From positions 62,001 through 126,000 of the forward strand of contig JAGNKE010000003.1 in the NCBI GenBank assembly GCA_018000295.1: DNA of 64,000 nucleotides, read 5' to 3'. This DNA comes from Alphaproteobacteria bacterium (GTDB taxonomy: Bacteria; Pseudomonadota; Alphaproteobacteria; Micavibrionales; Micavibrionaceae). The position numbers and the translations under genes are program-made. How positions within the stretch are numbered: the stretch's first letter is position 1; each line of letters starts with the position of its first letter. The notes beneath the pieces were generated by a model that saw only the letters and a program-made list of their open reading frames with translations, did no database searches and was not told the DNA's origin. Below, piece by piece: positions 16,557-25,837 of this stretch.

Positions 16557-18551
16557 ATGAACAGCCAGAAGACCAGCCTAGAAAAAACAGCCGACCTTTC
16601 GCAAAAGCCGCTTTGGGCACCCTCCCAGGAGCAGATCGAATCTACTACGCTTTACCGCTTTATGCAGGCGCTGGGGGCGAAAAAAAGCGTTAAATTTGTG
16701 GATTATGCCTCAATTTGGCAGTGGTCGGTCGAACATTCCGAACAATTTTGGGATTTTTTGTGGGATTTTTGCGATATACAGGGGGATAAGGGGGGCAAAA
16801 TCCTCGATTCCCATGGCGGAAAGATGCTCGGGGCGCAGTTTTTTCCCGAAGGCAAAATCAATTATGCCGAAAACAACCTGCGGCAAACGGACTCCGTCAC
16901 TGCGATTATTTTTCGTAATGAGCAAGGTGAAGAGTCTTCTCTTACATATGCAGAGCTTTACAATCAGGTCAGCCTCTGGCAGCAAGCGCTTCTCCGTGAA
17001 GGGGTCGGCGTGGGTGATCGTGTCGCCGCTTATATGCCCAACATTCCTGAAACGATTATCGCGGCGCTGGCGGCGGCTTCTCTTGGGGCGATCTGGTCTT
17101 CGGCCTCGCCGGATTTTGGCGTACAGGGGGTGATTGACCGTTTCGGGCAGATTGAGCCGAAGATTCTGATTACCGTTGACGGATATTATTATAACGGGAA
17201 GGTGATGGATTGCCTGCCCAAGGTCAAAGACGTACAGCCCGCACTGAAGGGTTTGAAAAGGACCGTGGTCATTCCTTTCGCGGGATCGTCCCTTAAAGCT
17301 GAAGAGCTTCAAGGCTCTGTCAGCAGCGGGGATTTTACCGCAGACTTTCAGCCCAAAGAGATTACCTTTACGCGGGTTCCTTTTAACCATCCGCTGTTTA
17401 TTCTGTTTTCCTCCGGCACGACGGGGATTCCGAAATGCATCGTCCACGGGCATGGGGGAACCCTGCTTCAGCATTTGAAGGAGCATCGGCTGCATTGTGA
17501 TATCAAGCCGGGGGATAAGGTGTTTTATTTCACCACCTGCGGGTGGATGATGTGGAATTGGCTGGTGACGGGGCTGGCGTCCGGGGCGACGTTGCTGCTG
17601 TTCGACGGGTCGCCGTTTCATCCCGACGGCAATGTTCTATGGGATTACACCGCCAAGCACGGGTGTACGCTTTTTGGAACTTCTGCCAAGTATATCGATG
17701 CCTTGAAGTCGCATCATCTGGCTCCGGGGAAGACGCATGACCTTTCGGCGCTCCGCACTTTGACCTCCACCGGGTCACCCCTGGTTCATGAGAGTTTTGA
17801 TTATGTCTACAGGGCGATTAAATCCGATCTGCATCTGGCTTCGATTTCGGGGGGGACGGATATCGTTTCGTGCTTCATGCTGGGCAATCCGATCTCTCCG
17901 GTCTGGCGGGGCGAGATTCAGGGTGCAGGCTTGGGGATGGCGGTGGATGTGTTTGACGAACAGGCGCAGCCTGCGACGATCAGCGCGGGGGAACTGGTCT
18001 GCACCAAGCCTTTTCCGTGTATGCCGGTTTCGTTCTGGAATGATCCCGATTGCGTTAAATACAAGGCGGCCTATTTCGAGCGGTTTGAGAATATCTGGGT
18101 TCATGGCGACTGGGTGGAAAAGACCGCGCATGGCGGGCTCATCATCCACGGGCGCAGCGATGCAACCCTGAATCCGGGGGGCGTCCGCATCGGAACCGCC
18201 GAGATTTATCGGCAGGTAGAGCAGGTCGAGGCGGTGCGCGAGTCGATCGCCGTAGGGCAGGATTGGGAGGACGATGTCCGCGTCATCCTGTTTGTGATCC
18301 TCAAGAAAGGCTGGGCTCTGGATGAGAATCTGATCAAGGAGATCAAAACCAAGATCCGCAACGGCGCTTCCCCGCGCCATGTTCCGGCGAAAATTATTGC
18401 GGTTACGGATATTCCGCGTACGAAAAGCGGGAAAATTACGGAGCTGGCGGTGCGGGATGTGATCCACGGGCGGAAAATCAAGAACGTGGAGGCGCTGGCC
18501 AACCCGGAGAGCCTTGAACTCTATAAAAATCTTGAGGAATTGAAGAGTTAG
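16557..18551 (+). CDS. Acetoacetate-CoA ligase (acetoacetyl-CoA synthetase)
   Basis: The enzyme activates acetoacetate to acetoacetyl-CoA with ATP, feeding ketone bodies or polyhydroxybutyrate breakdown products into central metabolism. From ATG 16557 it is 664 residues, close to the family norm of about 650. The adenylate-forming motifs are clear: ILFSSGTTGIPKCIVHGHGG, SGGTDIVSCFMLGNP (diagnostic of this family versus acetyl-CoA synthetase), WVHGDWVEKTAHGGLIIHGRSD and the C-terminal catalytic Lys in IPRTKSGKITELAVRD. The frame is open upstream to a TTG at 16515, but the family similarity begins after the ATG. No polyhydroxybutyrate genes are adjacent. Confidence 0.93.
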   Translation: MNSQKTSLEKTADLSQKPLWAPSQEQIESTTLYRFMQALGAKKSVKFVDYASIWQWSVEHSEQFWDFLWDFCDIQGDKGGKILDSHGGKMLGAQFFPEGKINYAENNLRQTDSVTAIIFRNEQGEESSLTYAELYNQVSLWQQALLREGVGVGDRVAAYMPNIPETIIAALAAASLGAIWSSASPDFGVQGVIDRFGQIEPKILITVDGYYYNGKVMDCLPKVKDVQPALKGLKRTVVIPFAGSSLKAEELQGSVSSGDFTADFQPKEITFTRVPFNHPLFILFSSGTTGIPKCIVHGHGGTLLQHLKEHRLHCDIKPGDKVFYFTTCGWMMWNWLVTGLASGATLLLFDGSPFHPDGNVLWDYTAKHGCTLFGTSAKYIDALKSHHLAPGKTHDLSALRTLTSTGSPLVHESFDYVYRAIKSDLHLASISGGTDIVSCFMLGNPISPVWRGEIQGAGLGMAVDVFDEQAQPATISAGELVCTKPFPCMPVSFWNDPDCVKYKAAYFERFENIWVHGDWVEKTAHGGLIIHGRSDATLNPGGVRIGTAEIYRQVEQVEAVRESIAVGQDWEDDVRVILFVILKKGWALDENLIKEIKTKIRNGASPRHVPAKIIAVTDIPRTKSGKITELAVRDVIHGRKIKNVEALANPESLELYKNLEELKS

Positions 18552-18599
18552 GCGAAAAAGGTCTTGCAGGACGCACTTAAATCGTGTTTCTCTACTATT

Positions 18600-18695
18600 A
18601 TGAATATTTTCGCTGTCGAGAGAGCTGATCTGAATTGCGGGGCCGCTATGGTTTTCGCAGCAGCGGCGTTGGCAGCGGCAGCAGCGGCGGCCTAG
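18600..18695 (+). CDS. Candidate 31-residue micro-ORF with poly-alanine tail
   Basis: This is a 31-codon frame from ATG 18600 to TAG 18695 in the gap between the ligase and the aminotransferase. The product has a charged first half (MNIFAVERADLNC) and then a nearly pure alanine tail (AMVFAAAALAAAAAAA) that ends abruptly at the stop. The alanine codons are mixed GCA/GCG, so this is not a simple DNA repeat. There is no convincing ribosome-binding site. It could be a small membrane-active or precursor peptide, a leader peptide, or chance. I know no family for it. Confidence 0.3.
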   Translation: MNIFAVERADLNCGAAMVFAAAALAAAAAAA

Positions 18696-18826
18696 CCGCA
18701 CAATATCCGCACATAGCGCAAGAGCGCGTTTAGAACACCCCCCGAACACCGGAACAGAAAAAAACAGAGGTTTTGTGCCTTTTTTCAGGTCAAAACTTCA
18801 AAAACCAGAATTTTGGAACTATTGAA

Positions 18827-20035
18827 ATGCCACAGAGCCCTGTAAAAGAAATCGTGAAACTGCCTTTGAGTTCGCGCATTACACCCTATAACACGACCAT
18901 CGAGAATCTGACGCCCAATCCCGGCACCGATCTCCTGCGCTATGCGCGGACGAAGCCGGGGGTCGTCTCGCTCGCGCAGGGTGAGGGCAGCCTGCCCACT
19001 CCGCAATTCATCTGCGATGCGGCGATGAAGGCTCTGAAGGAGGAGAACAAGACTTTCTATGCGCCTATCCTTGGCCATCCTGAGTTGCGGGCGGGGCTTT
19101 CCACCTATTACAAAAACATCTATGGGCTTGATATTCCTCAGAACCGTTTTTTTGTCACCAGTTCCGCCACGACGGCTGTGCATCTGTCGCTGGCGGCGAT
19201 TATCAATAGCGGCGATGAGGTTGTGGCGCTGACGCCGATCTGGAAAAACCTGATGAGTGCGATGGAAATCTCCGAAGCCAAAATCAAGCAGGTCGGCATG
19301 AATTATATCGCGGGCCAGGGCTGGCAGCTTGATTTGAACCGTTTGTTTGCGGCGTGTACGCCCGCCACGAAAGCGATCATGATTGTCACGCCATCCAACC
19401 CGACGGGCTGGGTGATGACGACGGCGGAAATGAAAGCCGTGATGGATTTTGCCCGCGAACGCGGGATCTGGGTGGTTGCCGATGAGGTTTATACGCGTAC
19501 CGTCTACGGGCAGGTGCGTGCAACGAGCTTCCTTGATGTGTCCGAACCGGATGATCTGCTGCTGGTGATTAACAGTTTTTCAAAAACATGGGCGATGACG
19601 GGCTGGCGGCTGGGCTGGATCGTCGGGCCGTCCTCGGCGGAAATGAAAATCTGCGATCTGGCGGTTTACAACAATATGGGGCCGCCGAGTTTTACCCAAT
19701 ATGGCGCTCTGGCGGCGCTGCGGCAGGGCGAAGGGTTCCTGACCGAGCAGATGACGCTCTGGCGCTCGAATCTCGACCTGCTGATGGACCGTTTCGCGCA
19801 GATGCCGAAAATTTCCCTGACGCGGCCGGAGTCAAGCTTTTATGCCTTCTTCAAGGTCGAGGGCGAGGAGGACTGTATCGCCTTCTGCACCCGGCTGATC
19901 GACGAGGCGGGGCTGTCGCTGGCGCCGGGGTGTTCGTTCGGGGATTGCGGGCGCGGTTTTATCCGGCTGGCCTTCGCTTGTTCGGAGACGAAGCTTCTGG
20001 ACGCGCTGGACCGGCTGGAGCGTTTTGTTTTCTAG
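18827..20035 (+). CDS. PLP-dependent class I/II aminotransferase
   Basis: This is a fold-type I aminotransferase of 402 residues from ATG 18827. The pyridoxal phosphate-binding Lys253 lies in NSFSKTWAMTGWRLGW. Other landmarks are IVTPSNPTGWVMT (the Asn contacting PLP), VVADEVYTRTVYG and RLAFACSETKL with the substrate-carboxylate Arg. It resembles the aspartate aminotransferase 1-beta group that includes AspC and AlaA homologues; the amino donor cannot be told. An upstream GTG at 18773 would add 18 residues that look non-conserved. A second, only distantly similar aminotransferase is encoded at 51.9-53.1 kb. Confidence 0.87.
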   Translation: MPQSPVKEIVKLPLSSRITPYNTTIENLTPNPGTDLLRYARTKPGVVSLAQGEGSLPTPQFICDAAMKALKEENKTFYAPILGHPELRAGLSTYYKNIYGLDIPQNRFFVTSSATTAVHLSLAAIINSGDEVVALTPIWKNLMSAMEISEAKIKQVGMNYIAGQGWQLDLNRLFAACTPATKAIMIVTPSNPTGWVMTTAEMKAVMDFARERGIWVVADEVYTRTVYGQVRATSFLDVSEPDDLLLVINSFSKTWAMTGWRLGWIVGPSSAEMKICDLAVYNNMGPPSFTQYGALAALRQGEGFLTEQMTLWRSNLDLLMDRFAQMPKISLTRPESSFYAFFKVEGEEDCIAFCTRLIDEAGLSLAPGCSFGDCGRGFIRLAFACSETKLLDALDRLERFVF

Positions 20036-20084
20036 AGAATGGCGCTGCCATAATTAGGGGCTAGGAGGGTACAAGAGTTAGTGT

Positions 20085-20843
20085 TTATCCGGCTTTAGAT
20101 GCGCCGCCGTAAAACAGATCATAGAGGCCTTTCTGACGGAAATAGTATCTTGATACGCACATACCCATCATCTTCTTTTCGTTTATTTCTGCTGTTTTTA
20201 TAGATATTTTTACAACCTTATCAGGTGTATCTGGGTATGGAATTCCATAACGGCAAGTAATACTGTCACTTAATATTTCTGGGTGATCTTTCAACAGTCG
20301 AAGATCTGCTTTAGTGTTAGGAGTAGTTCCTATTACCTCTGCATCCTGAATAACTGTCGGACAAGTGTATTGGGGAATTATGAAATAGCCTTCATCGCAG
20401 TATATACCTAGGTCAGATGTGCCCTCTTTCCTGGATTTTAATATTTCTTTTACTTCTTCTACTCTCTTTCCTGCATTTTTATCATCGATAGTATATTTAA
20501 ACTCTGGGTCGCTATCGCAAGATTTATTTGGTTCGCAATCTTTTATTATGTCAGAGTAGTTTGTTAAAATATAATCCTTGGTGTACTTTTCATGTTTTGT
20601 TTTGGCTTCTTCAGTATTTGTAGAAGAAACCAATTTTAGTGCGACAAGTATTAGTATTATCGTCACTATCCCCTTGATTAGCGGGGTAATGATCGATTTT
20701 TCTACTATTTCACTCCAGTTTATTCCATTTTTCTCCTGAGGCTTTTGCTGTACGTCATTCTCCACAAGTATCTTAATATTGTGAATTACATTTTCTTCCA
20801 TTTTTTGTTTTTCTATAATTTCCGTTTTATTGTCCGTACTCAT
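20085..20843 (-). CDS. AT-rich orphan membrane-anchored protein
   Basis: This 252-residue protein is not similar to any family I know. A charged N-terminal region (about 1-50) is followed by one membrane segment (about 58-75, IKGIVTIILILVALKLV). An extracytoplasmic part of about 175 residues holds several cysteines (DCEPNKSCDSD, IYCDEGYF, YTCPTVI, ITCRYG, MMGMCVS) that could form disulfides. Its base composition is far more AT-rich than its neighbours, with many AAA, ATA and TTT codons, which suggests recent acquisition. It stands between two plus-strand genes with no partner. Confidence 0.6.
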   Translation of the reverse strand: MSTDNKTEIIEKQKMEENVIHNIKILVENDVQQKPQEKNGINWSEIVEKSIITPLIKGIVTIILILVALKLVSSTNTEEAKTKHEKYTKDYILTNYSDIIKDCEPNKSCDSDPEFKYTIDDKNAGKRVEEVKEILKSRKEGTSDLGIYCDEGYFIIPQYTCPTVIQDAEVIGTTPNTKADLRLLKDHPEILSDSITCRYGIPYPDTPDKVVKISIKTAEINEKKMMGMCVSRYYFRQKGLYDLFYGGASKAG

Positions 20844-21037
20844 GGCGCTTTGTCTATGTATGAAAAGTTTTTGTGTGTCAGGCTAGAATTATCCGAAACC
20901 TTAGCGGGTGACAACAATCCTCTCGTAAAATTTTCTTTGTGAATATTCGCGTATTCAGAGCGAGTTTGTCTGAGGATATTTTTTTCTTTCTCTTTGTTGA
21001 TGAGTCGGGTTTATTGGTTCATTCGAAGGAGAGGCGC

Positions 21038-21745
21038 GTGAAAACCATCGGGATCGTCGGGGGCTTAAGCCCGGAATCGACCATCGTTTATTACAAGGGG
21101 CTGAACGCGGCGGTGCAGGCGCGGCTGGGCGGGCATCACAATGCGCGAATTTTGCTCAATTCCCTCGATTTCGGGGAGTTTGTCGAACTCAAGGCGCGCG
21201 GCGATTGGGAGACACAGGGGAAGATGATCGTAGCGGCGGCGCAATCTCTGGAGCGGGGCGGGGCGGATTTCGTTCTGCTCGCGACCAATACCATGCACCG
21301 TTTTGCCGATGATGTTCTTGCGGCGCTGAACATCCCGTTTCTCCATCTGGCGGATGCGACCGCCGAGCGGATCAAGGCCAGCGGGCTGAAACGTATCGCT
21401 TTGCTTGGCACGGCTTACACGATGGAACAGGATTTTTATAAGAAGCGTTTGAGTCTGCACGGTATAGAGCCTCTTGTGCCCGATGTGGCGGGGCGGGCGC
21501 AGGTCCATACCATCATTTACGATGAATTGTGCCGGGGGAACGTGCGAGATCAGTCCCGCGTTGTTTATCAGAGCATTATAGCTGATCTCTTAGGGCAGGG
21601 CGCACAGGGCGTGATACTGGGTTGTACAGAGATTACGATGCTGATCGGGCCGCAGGATGTTTCCTGTCCGGTCTTCGATACCACGCAGATTCATATCGAT
21701 CAGGCTGCGGCATTTGCCTTCGATGAACAGGCGGTGGCGGCATGA
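21038..21745 (+). CDS. Aspartate/glutamate racemase family protein (YgeA-like)
   Basis: This cofactor-independent amino-acid racemase is 235 residues from GTG 21038, which has AAGGAG 6 nt upstream. It matches E. coli YgeA in layout: MKTIGIVGGLSPESTIVYY, LLATNTMHRFADDVL, LLGTAYTMEQDFYKKRL and ILGCTEITMLI. The catalytic positions are Thr83 (ATNTMH) and Cys196 (LGCTEI), the Thr/Cys pair of the L-specific glutamate/aspartate racemase group rather than the usual two cysteines. The frame is open 33 codons upstream, but without similarity. Its stop overlaps the start of the next gene (ATGA), so translation is coupled. Confidence 0.87.
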   Translation: MKTIGIVGGLSPESTIVYYKGLNAAVQARLGGHHNARILLNSLDFGEFVELKARGDWETQGKMIVAAAQSLERGGADFVLLATNTMHRFADDVLAALNIPFLHLADATAERIKASGLKRIALLGTAYTMEQDFYKKRLSLHGIEPLVPDVAGRAQVHTIIYDELCRGNVRDQSRVVYQSIIADLLGQGAQGVILGCTEITMLIGPQDVSCPVFDTTQIHIDQAAAFAFDEQAVAA

Positions 21746-22296
21746 GCGGGCTGCGCGGGTATTTCGGCGTCGGGGTCGAGGGGATCAGCAAGGAACAAAA
21801 CGCGGGAACGATCGTGCGGACGACCCATGCGTTCGGGGGCAGTTTCTTTTTCTCCATCAAGCCGTCGATCGATATTCATGAGCTGAAAGTCTCCGATACG
21901 TCGGGGGCGTTCGATCATCTGCCTTATTACCAATATAAAAAACCCGAAGAGCTGGAACTGCCCAAGGATTGTGTTCTGGTTGGCATTGAACTGACCGAGG
22001 ATGCTGTTGAACTTCCCAGTTTTCGCCATCCGCTGCGGGCGGCTTATGTGCTGGGGCCGGAGATGGGCAGTTTATCGCCGAAGCTGACGGCGCGCTGTGA
22101 TCATGTCGTGAAAATCCCGATGAAATTCTGCGTGAATGTCGGGGTGGCGGCGGCGCTTGTCATCTATGACCGGATGATCTGCCTTGGAAAATTTGCGGAA
22201 CGTCCTGTGCGTCCGGGCGGGCCTTTGCTCGATCATACGGTCATCCAACCGAAGAGTCATCGGCGGAGGGTGCGGACGAAACAGACGGAAGACTGA
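21742..22296 (+). CDS. SpoU/TrmH-family RNA 2'-O-methyltransferase
   Basis: This is a 184-residue SPOUT-fold methyltransferase. Visible motifs are NAGTIVRTTHAFGGSFFFSI (motif 1), AAYVLGPEMGSLSPKL (motif 2) and IPMKFCVNVGVAAALVIYDRM (motif 3, the knot). It is a short form without an N-terminal substrate domain, like TrmL-type tRNA enzymes. The RNA target cannot be deduced. It overlaps the racemase stop by 4 bp and is convergent with the TPR-methyltransferase gene, whose stop is 9 bp away. Confidence 0.82.
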   Translation: MSGLRGYFGVGVEGISKEQNAGTIVRTTHAFGGSFFFSIKPSIDIHELKVSDTSGAFDHLPYYQYKKPEELELPKDCVLVGIELTEDAVELPSFRHPLRAAYVLGPEMGSLSPKLTARCDHVVKIPMKFCVNVGVAAALVIYDRMICLGKFAERPVRPGGPLLDHTVIQPKSHRRRVRTKQTED

Positions 22297-22305
22297 GTGC
22301 TTTTT

Positions 22306-24210
22306 TTAAGGTTTTTTCCTGACCCAGAACTGGTACATCCGGCGGAAGGTATCCGGGTTGGCGATTTCAAATTTATTCCAGTTGTCCAGGTTTGTCCGCT
22401 GCGGGTCGTCGGGGAAGGCTTTGGAGTAGTTCTGGTGTAAATCACCATCATTTCGAAAACCGAGAAATTCCAAGCCATGCCTTTTCAGCATATCGTTCAG
22501 TTGTGGGATATCGTAACGATGTTCCATAACGTGGAAAATAAGGTCTTTAAATCCAGATTTAAAATAATAATCGCGTGATCTTGTCATCGCTTCAAAATCC
22601 GTTTTTCCAAGATATTTTTTTGCAAGGGCACGGAACTCCATCATGCTGTTATTGTTGTTTTCCATCTGTTTTTTAGCGATAATTTTGTGAGCATTTTCAA
22701 CGTGTTTGCGACCGTGTTGGCTGTACAATGCCAAGTGCATGACGTTTCCGGGTTTAAGAAGGTTGGTAATAACAGATAATCCTTTCTCAGGTTCCTTCAT
22801 ATGGTGGAGCACACCAGAACAAGAAACCAAATCAAAGCTATCCTTTTCCAGTACCTTATCAAGGCCAAGTATATCAGCCTGTTTAAAGGCTACATTCTTA
22901 ATTCCTAGTTCACGGCCTTTTCTTATAGCGTAAGCAAGGCTTGTTCGACTAAGGTCTACAGCGAGGATCTGGCATTCTTGAAAGGCGTTCGTATAGTATA
23001 ATGTCTCGCAGCCTGTACCCGTTCCAGCCACAAGAATTTTCAGCTTGTGTTTTGGTATGTATTGTTCGGCTTCTTGGAAGTCTTCCTTGCCGTATGATTC
23101 TCTGAGATAACGCCAGCGCGGATAAGGCAGTTCCTCATATTGCTCCTGAACTTTACGAGAGGTGTCTGTTTGTAATTCTGTAAGGCTTTCAATGGTTTTC
23201 TTGATCTCCAGTTCTTCAAGCGGTTCGGACAAGTGATATTTTACGAATTGTTTAAATTCGTCGTTTTTTTCAAGAAGATTTTTATATTGCTCCGCTTTTG
23301 GAAGTGTATGTATATTTTGATAGCATGAAAGGATGCACAGCGGGTAACTTAGGCTTTCCGTATCTGTTGATGAGTTTATTTTGCTTTTGAGTATTTCAAG
23401 CCATTCTTTTTCTTCTGTGCTAAGAAAAAAGACGTATTCTGTGTAAAAACAATAGATTGAGAGCGCCGTAACCAAGGGTAAAAAGGTTTGGTTAAATACG
23501 ACTCTTTTATCCTTTGAATAGTCTTTAAGTATCATCTTTCGTAAATTAGTCAGCAAACTTTCAAATTCCTGATCTCCGACGATCAAATTTTTCAGCCCCA
23601 GAAGAAGGTATGGTGATAAAAGGTATTCTCGATGGGGCATTTTAAGAAAAGCCTTTTCGAATGACTTGAAGTCGCTGTGTTTTTTGAGATTGTAAACTGA
23701 AGATAATTCAGGGTCAGTTACCATCAAGCTAAACCATGCCGTTCCCATGCGATCATAATCTAACGTACCGTCTTCCAAGCAGAGTGTTATGAGTCGTTTG
23801 ATATCCGGGTGGAAAAACTGGAATTTCAGTTTATTGAGAATTTTTATAAATTCAATTTTGTGCGTTTTCTTTTCCGGGGCGGCGGCCATGGCTAGTGCGC
23901 TGTACTCGATCGCTTTTGGTATATCTCCTTGTTGATGCTTGATCCGCATCAGGTTTGCGTAAGCTGCGTCATAGTAGGGATCGATTTTTACTGCAGTATG
24001 GAAAAGTTCGATGGCCGCGTCAATCTTCTGCTGCATATACCTAAGCGTGCCTAAGTTATGCGCTGCGTCCGCGGTCGGGAAAATGTTGATGGATTCCGTA
24101 AGGTATTTTTCTGCGCCGTTAAAATCCTGTTTCTTAATGCAATCGACGGCCTGTGCGTAGACCCTTTTGGCTTTCTCTTCGTTGGACTGAGACGGGGCGG
24201 TCTGGGTCAT
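22306..24210 (-). CDS. TPR-repeat class I SAM-dependent methyltransferase
   Basis: This 634-residue protein has a tetratricopeptide N-terminal part (about 8-120: AKRVYAQAVDCIKKQDFNGA, AHNLGTLRYMQQKIDAAIEL, YDAAYANLMRIKHQQGDI) and a helical middle. A Rossmann methyltransferase follows at about 395-520 with ILVAGTGTGCETLYYTNAF, DILGLDKVLEKDSFDLVSCSGVLHHM and LALYSQHGRKHV. The linker segment QEQYEELPYPRWRYL occurs in related TPR-methylases. The substrate is unknown. The start at 24210 is preceded by AGGAG; the ATG 30 bp upstream is not. Composition is AT-rich compared with the next-door glutathione reductase gene, suggesting transfer. Confidence 0.82.
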   Translation of the reverse strand: MTQTAPSQSNEEKAKRVYAQAVDCIKKQDFNGAEKYLTESINIFPTADAAHNLGTLRYMQQKIDAAIELFHTAVKIDPYYDAAYANLMRIKHQQGDIPKAIEYSALAMAAAPEKKTHKIEFIKILNKLKFQFFHPDIKRLITLCLEDGTLDYDRMGTAWFSLMVTDPELSSVYNLKKHSDFKSFEKAFLKMPHREYLLSPYLLLGLKNLIVGDQEFESLLTNLRKMILKDYSKDKRVVFNQTFLPLVTALSIYCFYTEYVFFLSTEEKEWLEILKSKINSSTDTESLSYPLCILSCYQNIHTLPKAEQYKNLLEKNDEFKQFVKYHLSEPLEELEIKKTIESLTELQTDTSRKVQEQYEELPYPRWRYLRESYGKEDFQEAEQYIPKHKLKILVAGTGTGCETLYYTNAFQECQILAVDLSRTSLAYAIRKGRELGIKNVAFKQADILGLDKVLEKDSFDLVSCSGVLHHMKEPEKGLSVITNLLKPGNVMHLALYSQHGRKHVENAHKIIAKKQMENNNNSMMEFRALAKKYLGKTDFEAMTRSRDYYFKSGFKDLIFHVMEHRYDIPQLNDMLKRHGLEFLGFRNDGDLHQNYSKAFPDDPQRTNLDNWNKFEIANPDTFRRMYQFWVRKKP

Positions 24211-24292
24211 TTCAAAAAAGCTCCTGAAAATCCTTGTCATTGAAGTTTTAATAGAAATTCAGAGGGAAAATCAAATGTTTTTAGAGGTTTTC

Positions 24293-25654
24293 TTACCTTG
24301 TTTTCCCTCGCAGCAGAACCAGTTCCTCCGCTGCTGTCGGGTGGATGGCGATGGTGCGGTCGAAATCGGCCTTGGTGGCGCCCGCGATCAGGGCGACGGC
24401 GAAGCCCTGCGTGATTTCCGGCGCGTCCTGCCCGACCATGTGGAGGCCCAGAACCTTATCGGTTTCGCGGTGGACGATGAGCTTGACCAGCGTGCGTTCG
24501 TCGCGCTGCGCCAGAGCATTCTTCATGCTCAGGAAATCATCGCGGTAGATGTCGATTTTTCCGGGGAACTTTTCCTGCGCCCGTTCCTCCGTCAGGCCGA
24601 TTTGACCGACCGGGGGGTTAGAGAAGATGGCGGAGGGGATATTTTCATAGGAGATATAGCGCGGTTTTCCTCCATATAATCTGTCGGCGAGGGCGTGGCC
24701 CTCCGCGATGGCGACAGGGGTCAGAGCGATGCGGCCCGTCACGTCGCCGATGGCGAAGATGGAGGGGATGTTCGTCCGGTCGTCCTTATCCACTTTGACC
24801 GCGCCGTCTTTCGTCAGTTCGACGCCGATCTCTTTGAGGCCCAGCGGTTCGATGTTGGGGGTGCGGCCGGTGGCGAAGAGAATGGCGTCTGCTTCTATCG
24901 TTTTTCCGTCCGACAGGCCGATGCTTAAACCGGATGGGGTTTTTTCGACTTTGGTGACGGTGGTTTGCGGGTGAAGCGTGACGCCCTTCTTGCCCATTTC
25001 CTTTTGCAGGAAGGCGCGGACGTCGCCGTCAAAATCCGGGTTCAAAATTTGATCGCGGCGGAAGACGAGATGCACCTCTGAGCCGAGCTGGTTGAAGATG
25101 CCCGCGAATTCGAGCGCGATGTAGCCCGCGCCGTAGACCACGAGGCGCTGCGGGCGTTCCGGGAGGGAGAAGACCTCATCCGAGGTGATGCCGTATTCCC
25201 TCGCGCCCGGAAGGTCGGGGATATGGGGCTTCGCGCCTGTCGCGATCAGGATGCGTTCGGCGGTGATTGTCTTTCCGCCGACCTCCACGCTGTGCGGGCC
25301 GGTGATTTTGGCGGTGGCGTTGAAGACGGTCTGGCCGTCGGTTTCGATGCCCCTGCGGATCATATTGTTCAGGAATTCGACTTCGCCCTGTTGCGCGGCG
25401 ATATATTTTTTCCAGTCATGGGCGGAGGGGCCGATGCTCCAGCCATATCCTGTGGAATCCGTGATGTGGGAGGCGTAGGCGGCGGCGTAAGTCATGATTT
25501 TTTTCGGCACACAGCCGAGATTGACGCAGGTACCGCCGATATGGCGGTTTTCGGCGTAGGCGACCTTTTTCCCGTATTCCCCCGCCACGCGTCCGGCGCG
25601 GCCGCCGCCGGAACCGCTGCCGATGATGAAGAGGTCGAAGTCGTAGTCGGTCAT
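24293..25654 (-). CDS. gor: Glutathione-disulfide reductase
   Basis: Gor reduces glutathione disulfide with NADPH and FAD. The 453-residue length is standard. The FAD site IIGSGSGGGRAGRVAGEYG, the redox pair Cys43/Cys48 (GGTCVNLGCVPKK), the NADPH-binding YGAGYIALEFAGIF, a second FAD motif PSIFAIGDVTGRIALTPVA and the C-terminal catalytic IHPTAAEELVLL are all intact. Arg-rich VFRRDQIL after the NADPH motif fits NADPH preference. It probably drives the TPR-methyltransferase gene downstream, 82 bp from stop to start. It would supply reduced glutathione to the GST at 9.7 kb. Confidence 0.93.
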   Translation of the reverse strand: MTDYDFDLFIIGSGSGGGRAGRVAGEYGKKVAYAENRHIGGTCVNLGCVPKKIMTYAAAYASHITDSTGYGWSIGPSAHDWKKYIAAQQGEVEFLNNMIRRGIETDGQTVFNATAKITGPHSVEVGGKTITAERILIATGAKPHIPDLPGAREYGITSDEVFSLPERPQRLVVYGAGYIALEFAGIFNQLGSEVHLVFRRDQILNPDFDGDVRAFLQKEMGKKGVTLHPQTTVTKVEKTPSGLSIGLSDGKTIEADAILFATGRTPNIEPLGLKEIGVELTKDGAVKVDKDDRTNIPSIFAIGDVTGRIALTPVAIAEGHALADRLYGGKPRYISYENIPSAIFSNPPVGQIGLTEERAQEKFPGKIDIYRDDFLSMKNALAQRDERTLVKLIVHRETDKVLGLHMVGQDAPEITQGFAVALIAGATKADFDRTIAIHPTAAEELVLLRGKTR

Positions 25655-25837
25655 TTTGTTTCTTCCGGTTTGTGGCTTATGGCACTATAGGCCGCGAAAG
25701 CTGGTTTGAACATGCGGAAATGCAGGAATCGTGGCTGAATTGTTAGGCGCTTGGATCATTGAGCGTACAATTTTATCGGTTCTTGATCTTTTACTATGCG
25801 GCTTGATTTGTTTATCTTCACAAAGATAGAGTCAACC

